From CAZIQY01 sp964541605 (GTDB lineage: Bacteria > Desulfobacterota > Syntrophia > Syntrophales > UBA2185): 48,220 nt of DNA. The notes beneath the pieces are model-generated. The model was not told the origin of the DNA. It worked only from the letters and a program-made list of their open reading frames with translations, and ran no database searches. Location of the stretch: the NCBI GenBank assembly GCA_964541605.1, contig CAZIQY010000013.1:1-48220 (forward strand). The letters run 5' to 3'. Of this stretch, positions 1 to 7,828 are shown piece after piece (within the stretch, counting starts at the first letter, position 1; the number at the start of each line of letters is the position of its first letter). Made by a program: the position numbers and the translations under genes.

Positions 1-7
1 TCTATAG

Positions 8-211
8 GATACGCCTTCTATTTTACTCCGTCCACAACTTTGGGTTATATCTCACAAGAAAAAAGACTTTGCCGTATCATGGGACACCGCAAAGCTCAGT
101 AACGGTCCATACCAGATCCTTGGCTTCATGAACGTCCGCGTAGTGGGCGTCGGAGAGGAGATCACCATCGGTCGTCAGAACATTGTGGATGTCGTTGTAG
201 AAAATGAGTAA
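8..211 (+). pseudogene. C-terminal remnant, Ig-like domain protein (left edge)
   Basis: An open frame runs from just after a stop codon at 5-7 to TAA at 209-211. The translation contains a stretch like FAVSWDT..LSNGPYQI followed by alternating hydrophobic residues and a VVVEN end. That resembles the last strands of bacterial Ig-like/cadherin-type repeats (S/D-NG-xY-xI pattern). There is no start codon with a ribosome site, so it is either the 3' end of a gene broken near the window edge or a remnant. The function is unknown and the family call is tentative. Confidence 0.35.
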
Positions 212-219
212 AAAAGCTC

Positions 220-243
220 GCTGTGCATCAAGAGATGCACAGC
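220..243. terminator. Perfect 10-bp hairpin after the left-edge remnant
   Basis: Arms at 220-229 and 234-243 are perfectly complementary around a 4-base loop. The hairpin begins 9 bases after the stop codon at 211. No T-run follows on the plus strand, but a run of A (210-215) lies on the left, so the better intrinsic-terminator geometry (stem then T-run) is for minus-strand transcripts. The rest of 244-506 is AT-rich with no gene that I can support. Confidence 0.5.
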
Positions 244-506
244 GATTGCAATTTACAGTTTTCTACAGTTTTCTTGTTTACGCAACTGATACCGTATCGA
301 TGAGTCATCTTACACGCGGACTTGTTATTCCCTTCAAATCTATTGTACCGAAGAGCATCTGAAAAACACCTACACACCGCATAACATATTATGCAATACC
401 GGCAGGGCATTTCAAATTTCTTTTGAATCATGATTTTTCTCTCCGGATGGTTCGTGATTATGATATAAGACATTCATGAGTTGCTAAACGAGATTTCTAT
501 CCTTGT

Positions 507-1058
507 ATGATAGGTGCGGCAAAGGTGAGTGAACAAAAATTAGACCATGATTCCTTTGTGATTGAACCTCTTTCTTTTAGAACCCTGCTGCCGGCTCTCA
601 GGCTGGTTGATCGTGTTTTTGAAAGACGAGAACAAGGTCAGGAACGGGCGGACGTCTTTTTCACGGCGAGCCTCTTTGCAGGCGGAAGGTTTTACCTTCG
701 GAAGAAGGGTTACCCGTCCGTGCAATACTGGGTGGCCAAAGACAAGGCGACGGGACAAATTTATGGTACCGTAGGCTTATACACAAGGACAGACGACCTC
801 GACGCCTACTGGGGAGGCTGGATGTGCGTAGACCCGAAGGAAAGGGGGAAAGCCATCGGACATGAGCTTGCCTTTAAAGCCTTAAGTGAGGCTAGAACAA
901 ATGGTGACAGAAAATGCGTCCGACTTTACACATCGACGGATCCCGCAGAGTCGCGGGCGCAGGAAATGTACGACAGAATGGGCCTGCGGGTCTATAAAGA
1001 GGAAGCCGATCCTCTCACCGGTTATACCCGCCTCTACCGGCAGATGCCGTTAAAATAG
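507..1058 (+). CDS. GNAT-family N-acetyltransferase
   Basis: This 183-residue protein has the GNAT fold signature. A central beta strand (GGWMCVDPKERGKAIGHELA, about residues 103-122) carries the acetyl-CoA pyrophosphate-binding R/Q-x-x-G-x-A/G type loop. It is followed by a helix and a C-terminal strand with YDRMGLRVYKEE, typical of motif B. It probably transfers an acetyl group from acetyl-CoA to an unknown amine substrate in the cytoplasm. The ATG at 507 has no obvious Shine-Dalgarno; GTG at 525 is an alternative. It stands alone and converges with the next gene, with 13 bases between the stops. The substrate cannot be read from the sequence. Confidence 0.85.
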   Translation: MIGAAKVSEQKLDHDSFVIEPLSFRTLLPALRLVDRVFERREQGQERADVFFTASLFAGGRFYLRKKGYPSVQYWVAKDKATGQIYGTVGLYTRTDDLDAYWGGWMCVDPKERGKAIGHELAFKALSEARTNGDRKCVRLYTSTDPAESRAQEMYDRMGLRVYKEEADPLTGYTRLYRQMPLK

Positions 1059-1071
1059 GAAGACGCAGCCT

Positions 1072-2592
1072 TTAACACAGAGCAAGATAAGGATCGCGGC
1101 TTCGGATATACTCCCGGATTTCCTTGGCCAATGCGGTATGGAGAACGATTTTGTCATAATCGATGACCACATTGTTGAGGTACTGAAGGATCAGGGAATC
1201 TCCAACGCGGGACATCGGAAGGATCCCGGAAAAGAAAAAACCCATGGACTCAAACTCCTCAGTGAGCAAGTAGGTCATAGGGTCTTGCAGAGGAAGAAAT
1301 AGCTGGATGGCCGCCACGTGCTTCAGGCAAAGGTCCCGCACGATTTTTTTCGTCTCCCGAAGGATATTCGCGCCATAGCGGAAAACATGAATCTCCGCAC
1401 AATTTTCCGTCGTCATAAGCTCCGTGCCGATCACAGCGGTCTCGTTGGAAAAGGCCGTCTCCGGATTTTCGGGAGTTGAGAAACAGTGATCCCGGGCCGC
1501 GATGTGGTCGTAAAGTATTCTGATCATATCCAGGTGATGCGGCGGGGGATAGAGTTTGAGGGGCTCGGGTTTTGATAAATACTTGAAGCTCAGGGCCACA
1601 CTAATGCGTTGCGGGTTCTCACCGGCTATGCCTTTGAACACCCACGTCTCCGGGCTGGATGCCAGAAGCAGTCCGCAGTCATGGATTCCAAATCCGCGAA
1701 CCCCCCGCTGGGTAAATTCATGGTTGGTGACGGAATAGACGTAAATGCCGTCCAGCGTGTATATCTTCGGACAGTTAAAGAGAAAGTCGGACAATTTCAC
1801 CATGCAGCCCTGTCCCCGGTACTCGCGATTGACAAAGATAAATGTCAATTCCGCGATACGATCCTTGGGAGAGGGATACATGAGAGCGGCATGCCCCATA
1901 AAGACATTTTCCCGGGTTATGGCCACGGCGGAAATCATCTGCTCGCTTTTGTTCAACTCAATAAGGCGGTCGGGATAGTAGATGTGATCGTCAAAAAAAG
2001 TGTATCCATGCGATTTGTAGGCGCATCTTGAGATTTCGATTGCCTCCGAATGATTCATGCGACGGACATCGTAGTCGATCTTTCCCTTGATCGGCTCTGC
2101 CGGCGCCACTTTTTCCTGCTTCATTTCTTCACCGGTTAAATATTCTTCGATGTTCTTCACGGGCAGATACTTGACAAGGTGGGTTTCCTTGCCATCCATG
2201 CCGAGGTTGTGGAAGGACACTTCGTCCATGGATTCACGCATGAGAAAAATCCCCATACCGGATGTGGAGATGCTCTCCAGATCGACGGCCGGCGTATATT
2301 CCGGCAATTGCTCCGGGTCGAAGGGAATGCCCTTTTCCCGGATGATGATCTTCATTCCCAGAGGAACCCGTTCACAGAGGATATCGATGGTGTCGTGTTC
2401 ATCGTCCTCAAAGGCATGCTTCATCACATTGGTTACCGCCTCTTCCATCGCCAGGACGATTTTATAAAGATCATCCCCCTCAAATCCAAACATTCCGGCC
2501 GTTTCCTGGACAAAAAGCCGGGCGATCGGGAAATAAGGCAGTTTGCCGGGTATTGAAAGCTTCAGGACATCTTTTTTCTGTCGTGTCGTCAT
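1072..2592 (-). CDS. RsbW-type ATPase domain fused to GNAT-like domains
   Basis: The protein is 506 residues from ATG 2592, chosen because GGGAG lies 9 bases upstream; an in-frame ATG at 2646 lacks this. Residues about 5-150 are a GHKL/HATPase_c domain of the anti-sigma-factor kinase (RsbW/SpoIIAB) type. The N box is MEEAVTNVMKHAF, the G1 box EKGIPFDP (Glu in place of the usual Asp), and the G2 box SGMGIFLMRESMDEV. The remainder contains a GNAT-like region with FVNREYRGQGCMVKLSD (about residue 255), and a C-terminal part ending in GFFFSGILP.. that looks like a second GNAT-type half. No sigma factor or anti-sigma antagonist gene lies nearby. Its role is inferred only: ATP-binding regulatory switch coupled to an acetyltransferase-like domain. 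Confidence 0.75.
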   Translation of the reverse strand: MTTRQKKDVLKLSIPGKLPYFPIARLFVQETAGMFGFEGDDLYKIVLAMEEAVTNVMKHAFEDDEHDTIDILCERVPLGMKIIIREKGIPFDPEQLPEYTPAVDLESISTSGMGIFLMRESMDEVSFHNLGMDGKETHLVKYLPVKNIEEYLTGEEMKQEKVAPAEPIKGKIDYDVRRMNHSEAIEISRCAYKSHGYTFFDDHIYYPDRLIELNKSEQMISAVAITRENVFMGHAALMYPSPKDRIAELTFIFVNREYRGQGCMVKLSDFLFNCPKIYTLDGIYVYSVTNHEFTQRGVRGFGIHDCGLLLASSPETWVFKGIAGENPQRISVALSFKYLSKPEPLKLYPPPHHLDMIRILYDHIAARDHCFSTPENPETAFSNETAVIGTELMTTENCAEIHVFRYGANILRETKKIVRDLCLKHVAAIQLFLPLQDPMTYLLTEEFESMGFFFSGILPMSRVGDSLILQYLNNVVIDYDKIVLHTALAKEIREYIRSRDPYLALC

Positions 2593-2721
2593 GAATTGAT
2601 TTCTCCCTGTGATGTGCAAAGAAAGTGAGGATTTTTCTTTTAGCACACTTGTATGTGAAAGGCTACTGTCGGTGTTTGAAAAAGGGCGAATGATGGCAGA
2701 AAGACAGATATTTTCCCAATG

Positions 2722-3702
2722 TTACGGCGCCGGAATATGACCATGTTTCAGCATGTCAATATCCATTTGAATATTCCGCCCCTGAGTGGTTAGATAATTT
2801 CCTATCATGAATCCGTTGGCGCCGGCAAAAAACATCCATGACTGGTAATCCCGGAGAGTTACCTCCCTGCCGCCGCATATCATGATATCCTTCGCCGGGT
2901 TGATCAGCCTGAAGAGGGCGATGCACTTCAGTGCTTCCATGGGCGGGAGCAAAGGCATGTTCTCCATTCGCGTCCCCGGAATGGGGTTCAGGAAGTTAAG
3001 GGGTATCCCGTCCACGTTGAGGTTCCTGAGGGTGAAGGCGAGTTCCAGTCGCTGCTCCCAGCTTTCACCAAGCCCCAGTATCCCTCCCGAGCAGACCCTC
3101 ATGCCGGACGCCCCGGCGCATTTCACCGTCTGAATGTCTTCATCATAGGAGTGGGTGGTACACACCCTATCGAAATAGCTCCGGGCGGTCTCCAGATTAT
3201 GATGGTATACGGTTATTCCACTCTTTCTCAAGCGGGCAGCTTCGGTTTCATCGAGCATGCCCAGGGAACCGCATACCGTGATATTCCCTTCCTGGGAAAT
3301 GGTTTCCGCAGCACCGCAGATGGTGTCCATGTCATCATCTGTGAGCATGAAGCCGCTTGTAACCATGGAGAACCTCGTCGCCCCCGCTTTCTTCATGCTA
3401 AGGGCGCGACTGACAATTTCTTCCTTCTCCAGAAGGGGATATATGTCGATCTTTGTGGCATGGTGCGAGGATTGTGCACAGAACGCACAATCCTCGGTAC
3501 ACAGCCCCGACTTGGCGTTGACGATGGAACAGATGATCAACTCATCCTTATAGTGCTTCCTGACTCTGTGGGCACAGTACAGAACATCGATGGTGTCTTC
3601 TTCCGGAAAATGAGCAAGTTTGCGTGCGTCCTCGAAAGACAGGGCATGTTCGCCCTCACGCGTAATCTTTTCGGCTACCATGGCGACATCCGCGTTGGTC
3701 AT
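2722..3702 (-). CDS. bioB: Biotin synthase
   Basis: BioB is a radical-SAM enzyme that inserts sulfur into dethiobiotin, the last step of biotin synthesis. The radical-SAM cluster motif CTEDCAFC gives Cys68, Cys72 and Cys75 in a 326-residue protein of normal family length. The region around residues 150-160 (NLETARSYFDRV) and PLNFLNPIPGTRM are also typical BioB. The start is ATG 3702, preceded by a strong AGGAGG; a longer frame to 3789 would run into the operator. It is transcribed away from birA, and the perfect BirA operator lies 71-110 bases upstream of its start, so biotin repression is expected. Confidence 0.97.
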   Translation of the reverse strand: MTNADVAMVAEKITREGEHALSFEDARKLAHFPEEDTIDVLYCAHRVRKHYKDELIICSIVNAKSGLCTEDCAFCAQSSHHATKIDIYPLLEKEEIVSRALSMKKAGATRFSMVTSGFMLTDDDMDTICGAAETISQEGNITVCGSLGMLDETEAARLRKSGITVYHHNLETARSYFDRVCTTHSYDEDIQTVKCAGASGMRVCSGGILGLGESWEQRLELAFTLRNLNVDGIPLNFLNPIPGTRMENMPLLPPMEALKCIALFRLINPAKDIMICGGREVTLRDYQSWMFFAGANGFMIGNYLTTQGRNIQMDIDMLKHGHIPAP

Positions 3703-3754
3703 ATTTCCTCCTCTGCCGGCGGTTATTCTTATCCGGTGGCCGGCAACCACAGTG

Positions 3755-3783
3755 GCCATACCAGAGAAGAACATATATGTCAA
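3755..3783 (-). promoter_or_regulatory. Predicted bioB promoter
   Basis: On the minus strand TTGACA (3783-3778) is followed after 17 bases by TATGGC (3760-3755). The -35 hexamer is inside the left arm of the BirA operator, so repressor binding would directly block RNA polymerase. The predicted start near 3748 leaves a leader of about 45 bases carrying the AGGAGG of bioB. The -10 match is poor, so the placement is a prediction. Confidence 0.5.
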
Positions 3784-3812
3784 CCTCAAACATAAATATG
3801 GTTGACATATAT
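3773..3812. promoter_or_regulatory. BirA operator (bioB/birA divergent control)
   Basis: A perfect inverted repeat has 13-base arms (ATATATGTCAACC at 3773-3785 and its complement at 3800-3812) separated by 14 bases. This matches the known bacterial BirA operator form, TTGTxAACC-N14-16-GGTTxACAA, and sits between bioB and a birA gene encoding a DNA-binding domain. Binding of biotinyl-5'-AMP-charged BirA dimer here should repress both transcription units. Confidence 0.93.
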
Positions 3813-3830
3813 GGGGATCGATGGTATGAG
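3802..3830 (+). promoter_or_regulatory. Predicted birA-operon promoter
   Basis: TTGACA (3802-3807), inside the right arm of the BirA operator, is followed after exactly 17 bases by TATGAG (3825-3830). A start near 3837 would make ATG 3838 of birA leaderless or nearly so. The mirror arrangement is seen on the bioB side. The -10 element matches consensus at 4 of 6 positions. Confidence 0.45.
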
Positions 3831-4821
3831 CCGACCCATGTCAACGAAAAGCCAACTCCTGTCATACCTGAAAGAAGAAAAAGGGACCTGGGTCTCCGGC
3901 GAGCTTCTGGGGCGCCGGTTAACGATTTCCCGGACGGCCATATGGAAACACATCTGCGTGCTGAAGGAAGAGGGGTACATTATCGAATCATCACGCAAAA
4001 AGGGATACATCCTGCGGAAGAGTCCCGATTCTCTCCTGGAAAGTGAGATTAAGGAAGGTCTTAAGACCTGCGTATTCGGGAAAAGCGGTATTTTCCATTT
4101 CAACGATACGGATTCCACCAACATCAGAGCCGAGCATCTTGCGAACGAAGGGTCGCCTGAAGGCGCCGTCATTGTCGCGGAATGCCAGATGAAAGGAAAA
4201 GGGAGGAGGGGGAGGATATGGTTTTCACCGGAGGGAGAAGGAATCTACGCTTCCGTTATTTTACGGCCGCAGATCTCACCGAACGAGGCGCCGAAACTTA
4301 CCCTGATGGCTTCCGTGGCGGCGGCCGAAACCATCCTTTCTTATGCACCTGTCGATGTCGGCATCAAATGGCCAAATGACATCCTCATCAGGGGAAGAAA
4401 GGTGGCAGGGATATTGACGGAAATCAACGCCGAAATGGACAGGATCCATCATGTTATCATCGGCATAGGTCTAAATGTGAACACTTCATCCGAAAATTTC
4501 CCTCCCGACATCAGAGACAATGCCACCTCTCTTTTTATAGAAACGGGGAAGATTCTTCCGAGGGCGTGTATCCTGCGAACCTTCCTGGAGTTGCTGGAAA
4601 AGCAATACGAGACCTTCAAGAAACAAGGTTTCGATCCCGTCATGGACCGTTGGAAACAACTTACTGAGATAATCGGAAAGCGGATCAGTGTCGATGTAAT
4701 CGATACCAAATACACAGGTCTCGTTCATGATATCAGTGAGGACGGCTTTTTGATCCTCGAGGATCAGGAGGGGAGGCTCAGGAGGATAATTTCCGGCGAC
4801 GTTACCTTGATCGGTCAGTGA
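3826..4821 (+). CDS. birA: Bifunctional biotin-protein ligase / biotin operon repressor
   Basis: BirA attaches biotin to carboxylase carrier proteins through biotinyl-AMP and represses biotin genes when charged. The N-terminal winged helix includes GELLGRRLTISRTAIWKHI. The ligase domain holds the biotin/ATP-binding loop KGKGRRGRIWFSP and the KWPNDIL motif, and a small C-terminal domain ends in GDVTLIG. The presence of the HTH makes this the repressor class rather than a ligase-only form. Candidate starts are ATG 3826 and ATG 3838; the frame also runs back to 3802, inside the operator, which is unlikely. It is the first gene of the operon and its stop overlaps a GTG of the bioA frame. Confidence 0.95.
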   Translation: MSRPMSTKSQLLSYLKEEKGTWVSGELLGRRLTISRTAIWKHICVLKEEGYIIESSRKKGYILRKSPDSLLESEIKEGLKTCVFGKSGIFHFNDTDSTNIRAEHLANEGSPEGAVIVAECQMKGKGRRGRIWFSPEGEGIYASVILRPQISPNEAPKLTLMASVAAAETILSYAPVDVGIKWPNDILIRGRKVAGILTEINAEMDRIHHVIIGIGLNVNTSSENFPPDIRDNATSLFIETGKILPRACILRTFLELLEKQYETFKKQGFDPVMDRWKQLTEIIGKRISVDVIDTKYTGLVHDISEDGFLILEDQEGRLRRIISGDVTLIGQ

Positions 4822-4838
4822 AAAGGGGCAGAGAAGAA

Positions 4839-6221
4839 ATGAAAACATCAGGGCAACAGTATGAAAACCTGGCAGAGGACGACAGGAAATACCTCTGGCA
4901 TCCCTTCACCCAGATGCGCGGCTATGTAGAGGAAAAACCGCTGATTATCGAGCAGGGGGAAGGATGCATCCTGACAGATATCGAGAGAAATCATTATATA
5001 GACGGCGTTTCTTCGCTCTGGACCAATGTTCACGGACACAGAAAAGAGGCTCTGGATCGCGCCCTCATAGACCAGGTGGGGAAGATAGCTCACTCCACAT
5101 TGCTGGGACTTTCCGGCATTCCCGCAATCAGGCTGGCGAAAAACCTTGTTGAAATTGCCCCAGAAGGCTTGACGAGGGTTTTCTATTCCAACAGCGGCTC
5201 CACGGCAGTTGAAATAGCTTTGAAGATGGCCTTCCAGTACCACCGGCAAGCCCCGGGAGGAGATCCGAACAAGAAAAAATTTATCCACCTGTCCAACGGC
5301 TATCATGGGGATACAATAGGTTCCGTAAGCGTCGGAGGGATAGATCTCTTTCACGCCATGTACAAAGACCTTCTGTTCAAAACCATCAAGGTGGAATCTC
5401 CCTACTGCTACCGTTGCGCTTTCGGGAAGTCATATCCCGCCTGTCATATGGAATGTCTGAGGAAGATGGAGGAGGCCATGGCAAACCATCACCACGAGGC
5501 CGCCGCTCTGATCATCGAACCCATCGTCCAGGGAGCCGGAGGAATGCTCATCCAGCCGCCGGGATATTTGAAGGGAGCAAGAGAACTCTGCACACGCTTT
5601 GGTGTCTTTATGATCGTAGACGAAGTTGCCGTCGGATTCGGAAGAACCGGAAAGATGTTTGCCTGTGAGCACGAGGGAGTCGCGCCGGATATCATGGCTG
5701 TCGCCAAAGGGATTACGGGAGGGTACCTGCCGCTTGCTGCCACTCTTGCCAGTGAGGAGATCTATGAAGGTTTTTTAGGAGAGTTCGAGGAGTTCAAAAC
5801 GTTTTTCCACGGACATACCTATACGGGAAACGCACTGGCTTGTGCGGTCGCCATCGCCAATCTGGAGGTCTTTAAAAAGGAACGCACTATCGAAAAGCTC
5901 CAGGCGAAAATTGCCCACCTCACGAAAAAGTTGCAACCGTTTACAGCGCTCACCCACGTCGGCGACGTGCGCCAATGCGGGTTCATGGTGGGCATCGAAC
6001 TTGTGGCGGACAGGGAAACGAAGGAACCTTTCCTGCCTGAGAATCGCACCGGTCACCGGGTCATCATGGAGGCGCGAACAAGAGGGGTCATCATCCGTCC
6101 TCTGGGCGACGTCATCGTCCTGATGCCCCCCCTCGGCATCTCCTTCCCGGAAATTGACCGGCTTTGTGACGCAACCTACGAGTCGATCCGGACCGTCACC
6201 GGGGGTAAGATTTCACGCTGA
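4839..6221 (+). CDS. bioA: Adenosylmethionine-8-amino-7-oxononanoate aminotransferase
   Basis: BioA converts KAPA to DAPA, using SAM (or lysine in some variants) as amino donor and PLP as cofactor. It is a class III aminotransferase with SGSTAVEIALKM, the SNGYHGDTIGSVSVGG segment, the Asp of IVDEVAVGFGRTG and the Schiff-base Lys in AKGITGGYLPLAAT (about residue 285). FFHGHTYTGNALACA binds the phosphate across the dimer. The N-terminal LWHPFTQM is a BioA hallmark. ATG 4839, after a purine-rich stretch, is preferred over GTG 4818, which overlaps the birA stop. It is second in the birA-led operon. Confidence 0.96.
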   Translation: MKTSGQQYENLAEDDRKYLWHPFTQMRGYVEEKPLIIEQGEGCILTDIERNHYIDGVSSLWTNVHGHRKEALDRALIDQVGKIAHSTLLGLSGIPAIRLAKNLVEIAPEGLTRVFYSNSGSTAVEIALKMAFQYHRQAPGGDPNKKKFIHLSNGYHGDTIGSVSVGGIDLFHAMYKDLLFKTIKVESPYCYRCAFGKSYPACHMECLRKMEEAMANHHHEAAALIIEPIVQGAGGMLIQPPGYLKGARELCTRFGVFMIVDEVAVGFGRTGKMFACEHEGVAPDIMAVAKGITGGYLPLAATLASEEIYEGFLGEFEEFKTFFHGHTYTGNALACAVAIANLEVFKKERTIEKLQAKIAHLTKKLQPFTALTHVGDVRQCGFMVGIELVADRETKEPFLPENRTGHRVIMEARTRGVIIRPLGDVIVLMPPLGISFPEIDRLCDATYESIRTVTGGKISR

Positions 6222-6277
6222 CCCTTCGCGCTGTTCAGGGGTTCGGCTCACGGGATGACAGCACTGTATGCCTGCTT

Positions 6278-6613
6278 ATGAAATTATGTAACAGGGAACA
6301 TAACCGATCCATCAATAAAGTAAAAAAAGACACCTGGGTGGGTGTCTTTCACTTCAAGCCTGACGACGGTATCTACCGGGATCATTTTCCCGGGTATCCC
6401 GTCGTCCCGGGAAGCTTGATCATCCACGCATTCCTCACGGCAGGCGGGGAAGCCGGCATCGCGGGAGGCAGTTTTACGATAGAGAACTTCAGGTTCCGGG
6501 AATTTCTCCTCCCCGGGTGCCATTCCTTTCGAATGGAACTCCGGGGGGACGCGTTGCACTGTTCCATCAGCCGGGATAATAAAAGGCTCGTAACGGGGGT
6601 ATTGAAAAGATGA
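6278..6613 (+). CDS. FabZ-like hotdog protein keeping the catalytic His but not the Glu
   Basis: This is a 111-residue single-hotdog protein of the 3-hydroxyacyl-ACP dehydratase (FabZ) family. The HFPGYPVVPG motif holds the catalytic His36. In FabZ the partner acid lies 14 residues later (EALAQ); here that position is His50 (LIIHAFLTAG), so the Glu is missing. By itself it may be a weak or inactive dehydratase. The gene begins 56 bases after bioA, and its TGA overlaps the ATG of the SDR gene, so the pair is probably translationally coupled. The likely job is dehydration in pimeloyl-ACP synthesis, perhaps together with the hotdog protein at 9669-10157. ATG 6278 has a weak ribosome site. Confidence 0.8.
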   Translation: MKLCNREHNRSINKVKKDTWVGVFHFKPDDGIYRDHFPGYPVVPGSLIIHAFLTAGGEAGIAGGSFTIENFRFREFLLPGCHSFRMELRGDALHCSISRDNKRLVTGVLKR

Positions 6614-7353
6614 AGGAGACGTTTCCGGGAAGCCGCGTCCTGATTCTGGGAGGGTCCTGCGAGATTGCCCTCACCTTGGTACTATACCTGATAGAAGCAT
6701 CTTTGTTACCGATTCTCACCTACAGGAATGAGAGAGGACTCCGGTCGATACGGGAAGCCCTGATGCCCTTTGCAGGGAGATACGAGACCCACCATCTGAA
6801 CTTTGGAGACCGCGCATCGCTGGATACACTCTTCAGGAGTATCGATGACGATCTCGACTTTCTCATCGATTTCGTTCAGGAAGACTATGAGAGTTTCATT
6901 GCGTCGGCAGATGAGGAGAGGATCTGCCGCTTCTTCGCGGACAACGTCTCATTCCGGGCGGAAATCCTGAAGCGGGCCGGCCGGGCGATGCTGAAGAAAA
7001 GAAGGGGTCGACTCATCTATATTTCTTCATCAGCGGCGGAGAGGCCCAATCCGGGGCAAGGATTCTATGCGGCGGCGAAACTCGCATCGGAGGCGCTTTA
7101 CCGCAATATGGGTCTGGAAATGGGAGAGCGCGGCATCACCACGGCAATCCTTCGTCCCGGCTACGTCGATGCTGGGCGTGGCGCAATATTCATGCGTAAA
7201 CACGGTAGAGTGCTGCTGGAGATGATTCCGGTAAAAAGGGCGATAACACAAGAGGAGATAGCGCAAACCATCCTTTTTCTCCTTTCCGACAGCGCCATCG
7301 GCATCAACGCCACGGCGATTGTCCTGGACGGCGGGCTGACAGCCGGAAAATGA
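6610..7353 (+). CDS. FabG-like short-chain dehydrogenase/reductase
   Basis: This 247-residue Rossmann-fold SDR most resembles 3-oxoacyl-ACP reductase FabG. The catalytic residues are the Ser run at 139-141 (ISSSAAE), Tyr153 and Lys157 in YAAAK, followed by ILRPGYVDA and the C-terminal IVLDGG..AG found in FabG. The nucleotide-binding glycine motif is degenerate (LGGSCEIAL in place of TGxxxGIG). In this operon it probably reduces a 3-oxo-dicarboxyl-ACP intermediate with NAD(P)H. It overlaps the upstream hotdog gene by 4 bases. About 90 bases separate it from the ACP gene. Confidence 0.85.
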   Translation: MKETFPGSRVLILGGSCEIALTLVLYLIEASLLPILTYRNERGLRSIREALMPFAGRYETHHLNFGDRASLDTLFRSIDDDLDFLIDFVQEDYESFIASADEERICRFFADNVSFRAEILKRAGRAMLKKRRGRLIYISSSAAERPNPGQGFYAAAKLASEALYRNMGLEMGERGITTAILRPGYVDAGRGAIFMRKHGRVLLEMIPVKRAITQEEIAQTILFLLSDSAIGINATAIVLDGGLTAGK

Positions 7354-7443
7354 AAAGCGTAACAATGATAAACAGAAATCACAATATGCATTGAAATTCG
7401 ACTATTTACGAGAACGTCAACGATCATAAAGGCAGGGAATTAC

Positions 7444-7818
7444 ATGGATATATTTGCGGAAATTGAAATAATACTTACGGAACTTCTTGACCTGGAAGAG
7501 AAGGAAATTACTCCGGATACGTACCTGATCCAGGATCTGGGCGCTGAATCGATTGATCTCCTGGAGCTGGCGGTGGCGATAAACAGCCGGTTCAGGGTTC
7601 CCGTGAAGGACGACGACATTTTTCTCACGCGCTTCAGACAGTATATGGCAGAGGCAGAGGAGCAGGGGACGGGCGCTGTTCCCTACATCGCGGAGAAATA
7701 CCCGTTTCTCGCAAAAGACAGGATCGGGGAAATCGTTTCCCGAATGACGGAAGGCGGCCCCCAGCTCAAAATAAAAGACTTGGTGAACTATGTCATGTTT
7801 CAATCGAGGGGGGTGTGA
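7444..7818 (+). CDS. Acyl carrier protein with extra segment
   Basis: The phosphopantetheine attachment motif is DLGAESIDLLEL, with Ser36 as the modified residue, and it follows a normal ACP helix I. The protein is 124 residues against about 78 for a typical ACP. The extra length is internal: after helix II (about residue 50) there are roughly 45 additional residues (including a QYMAEAEEQGTGAVP stretch) before LKIKDLVNYV, which resembles the usual last ACP helix. As a biotin-operon ACP it probably carries the growing pimeloyl chain to BioF. Its 3' end overlaps the longest reading of the nitroreductase frame. Confidence 0.88.
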   Translation: MDIFAEIEIILTELLDLEEKEITPDTYLIQDLGAESIDLLELAVAINSRFRVPVKDDDIFLTRFRQYMAEAEEQGTGAVPYIAEKYPFLAKDRIGEIVSRMTEGGPQLKIKDLVNYVMFQSRGV

Positions 7819-7828
7819 CATTTCTGCC

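Noticed and set aside
228..473. 81-residue minus-strand frame
   Set aside because: It begins without a ribosome site, ends in the hairpin at 220-243 and has no family-like features.
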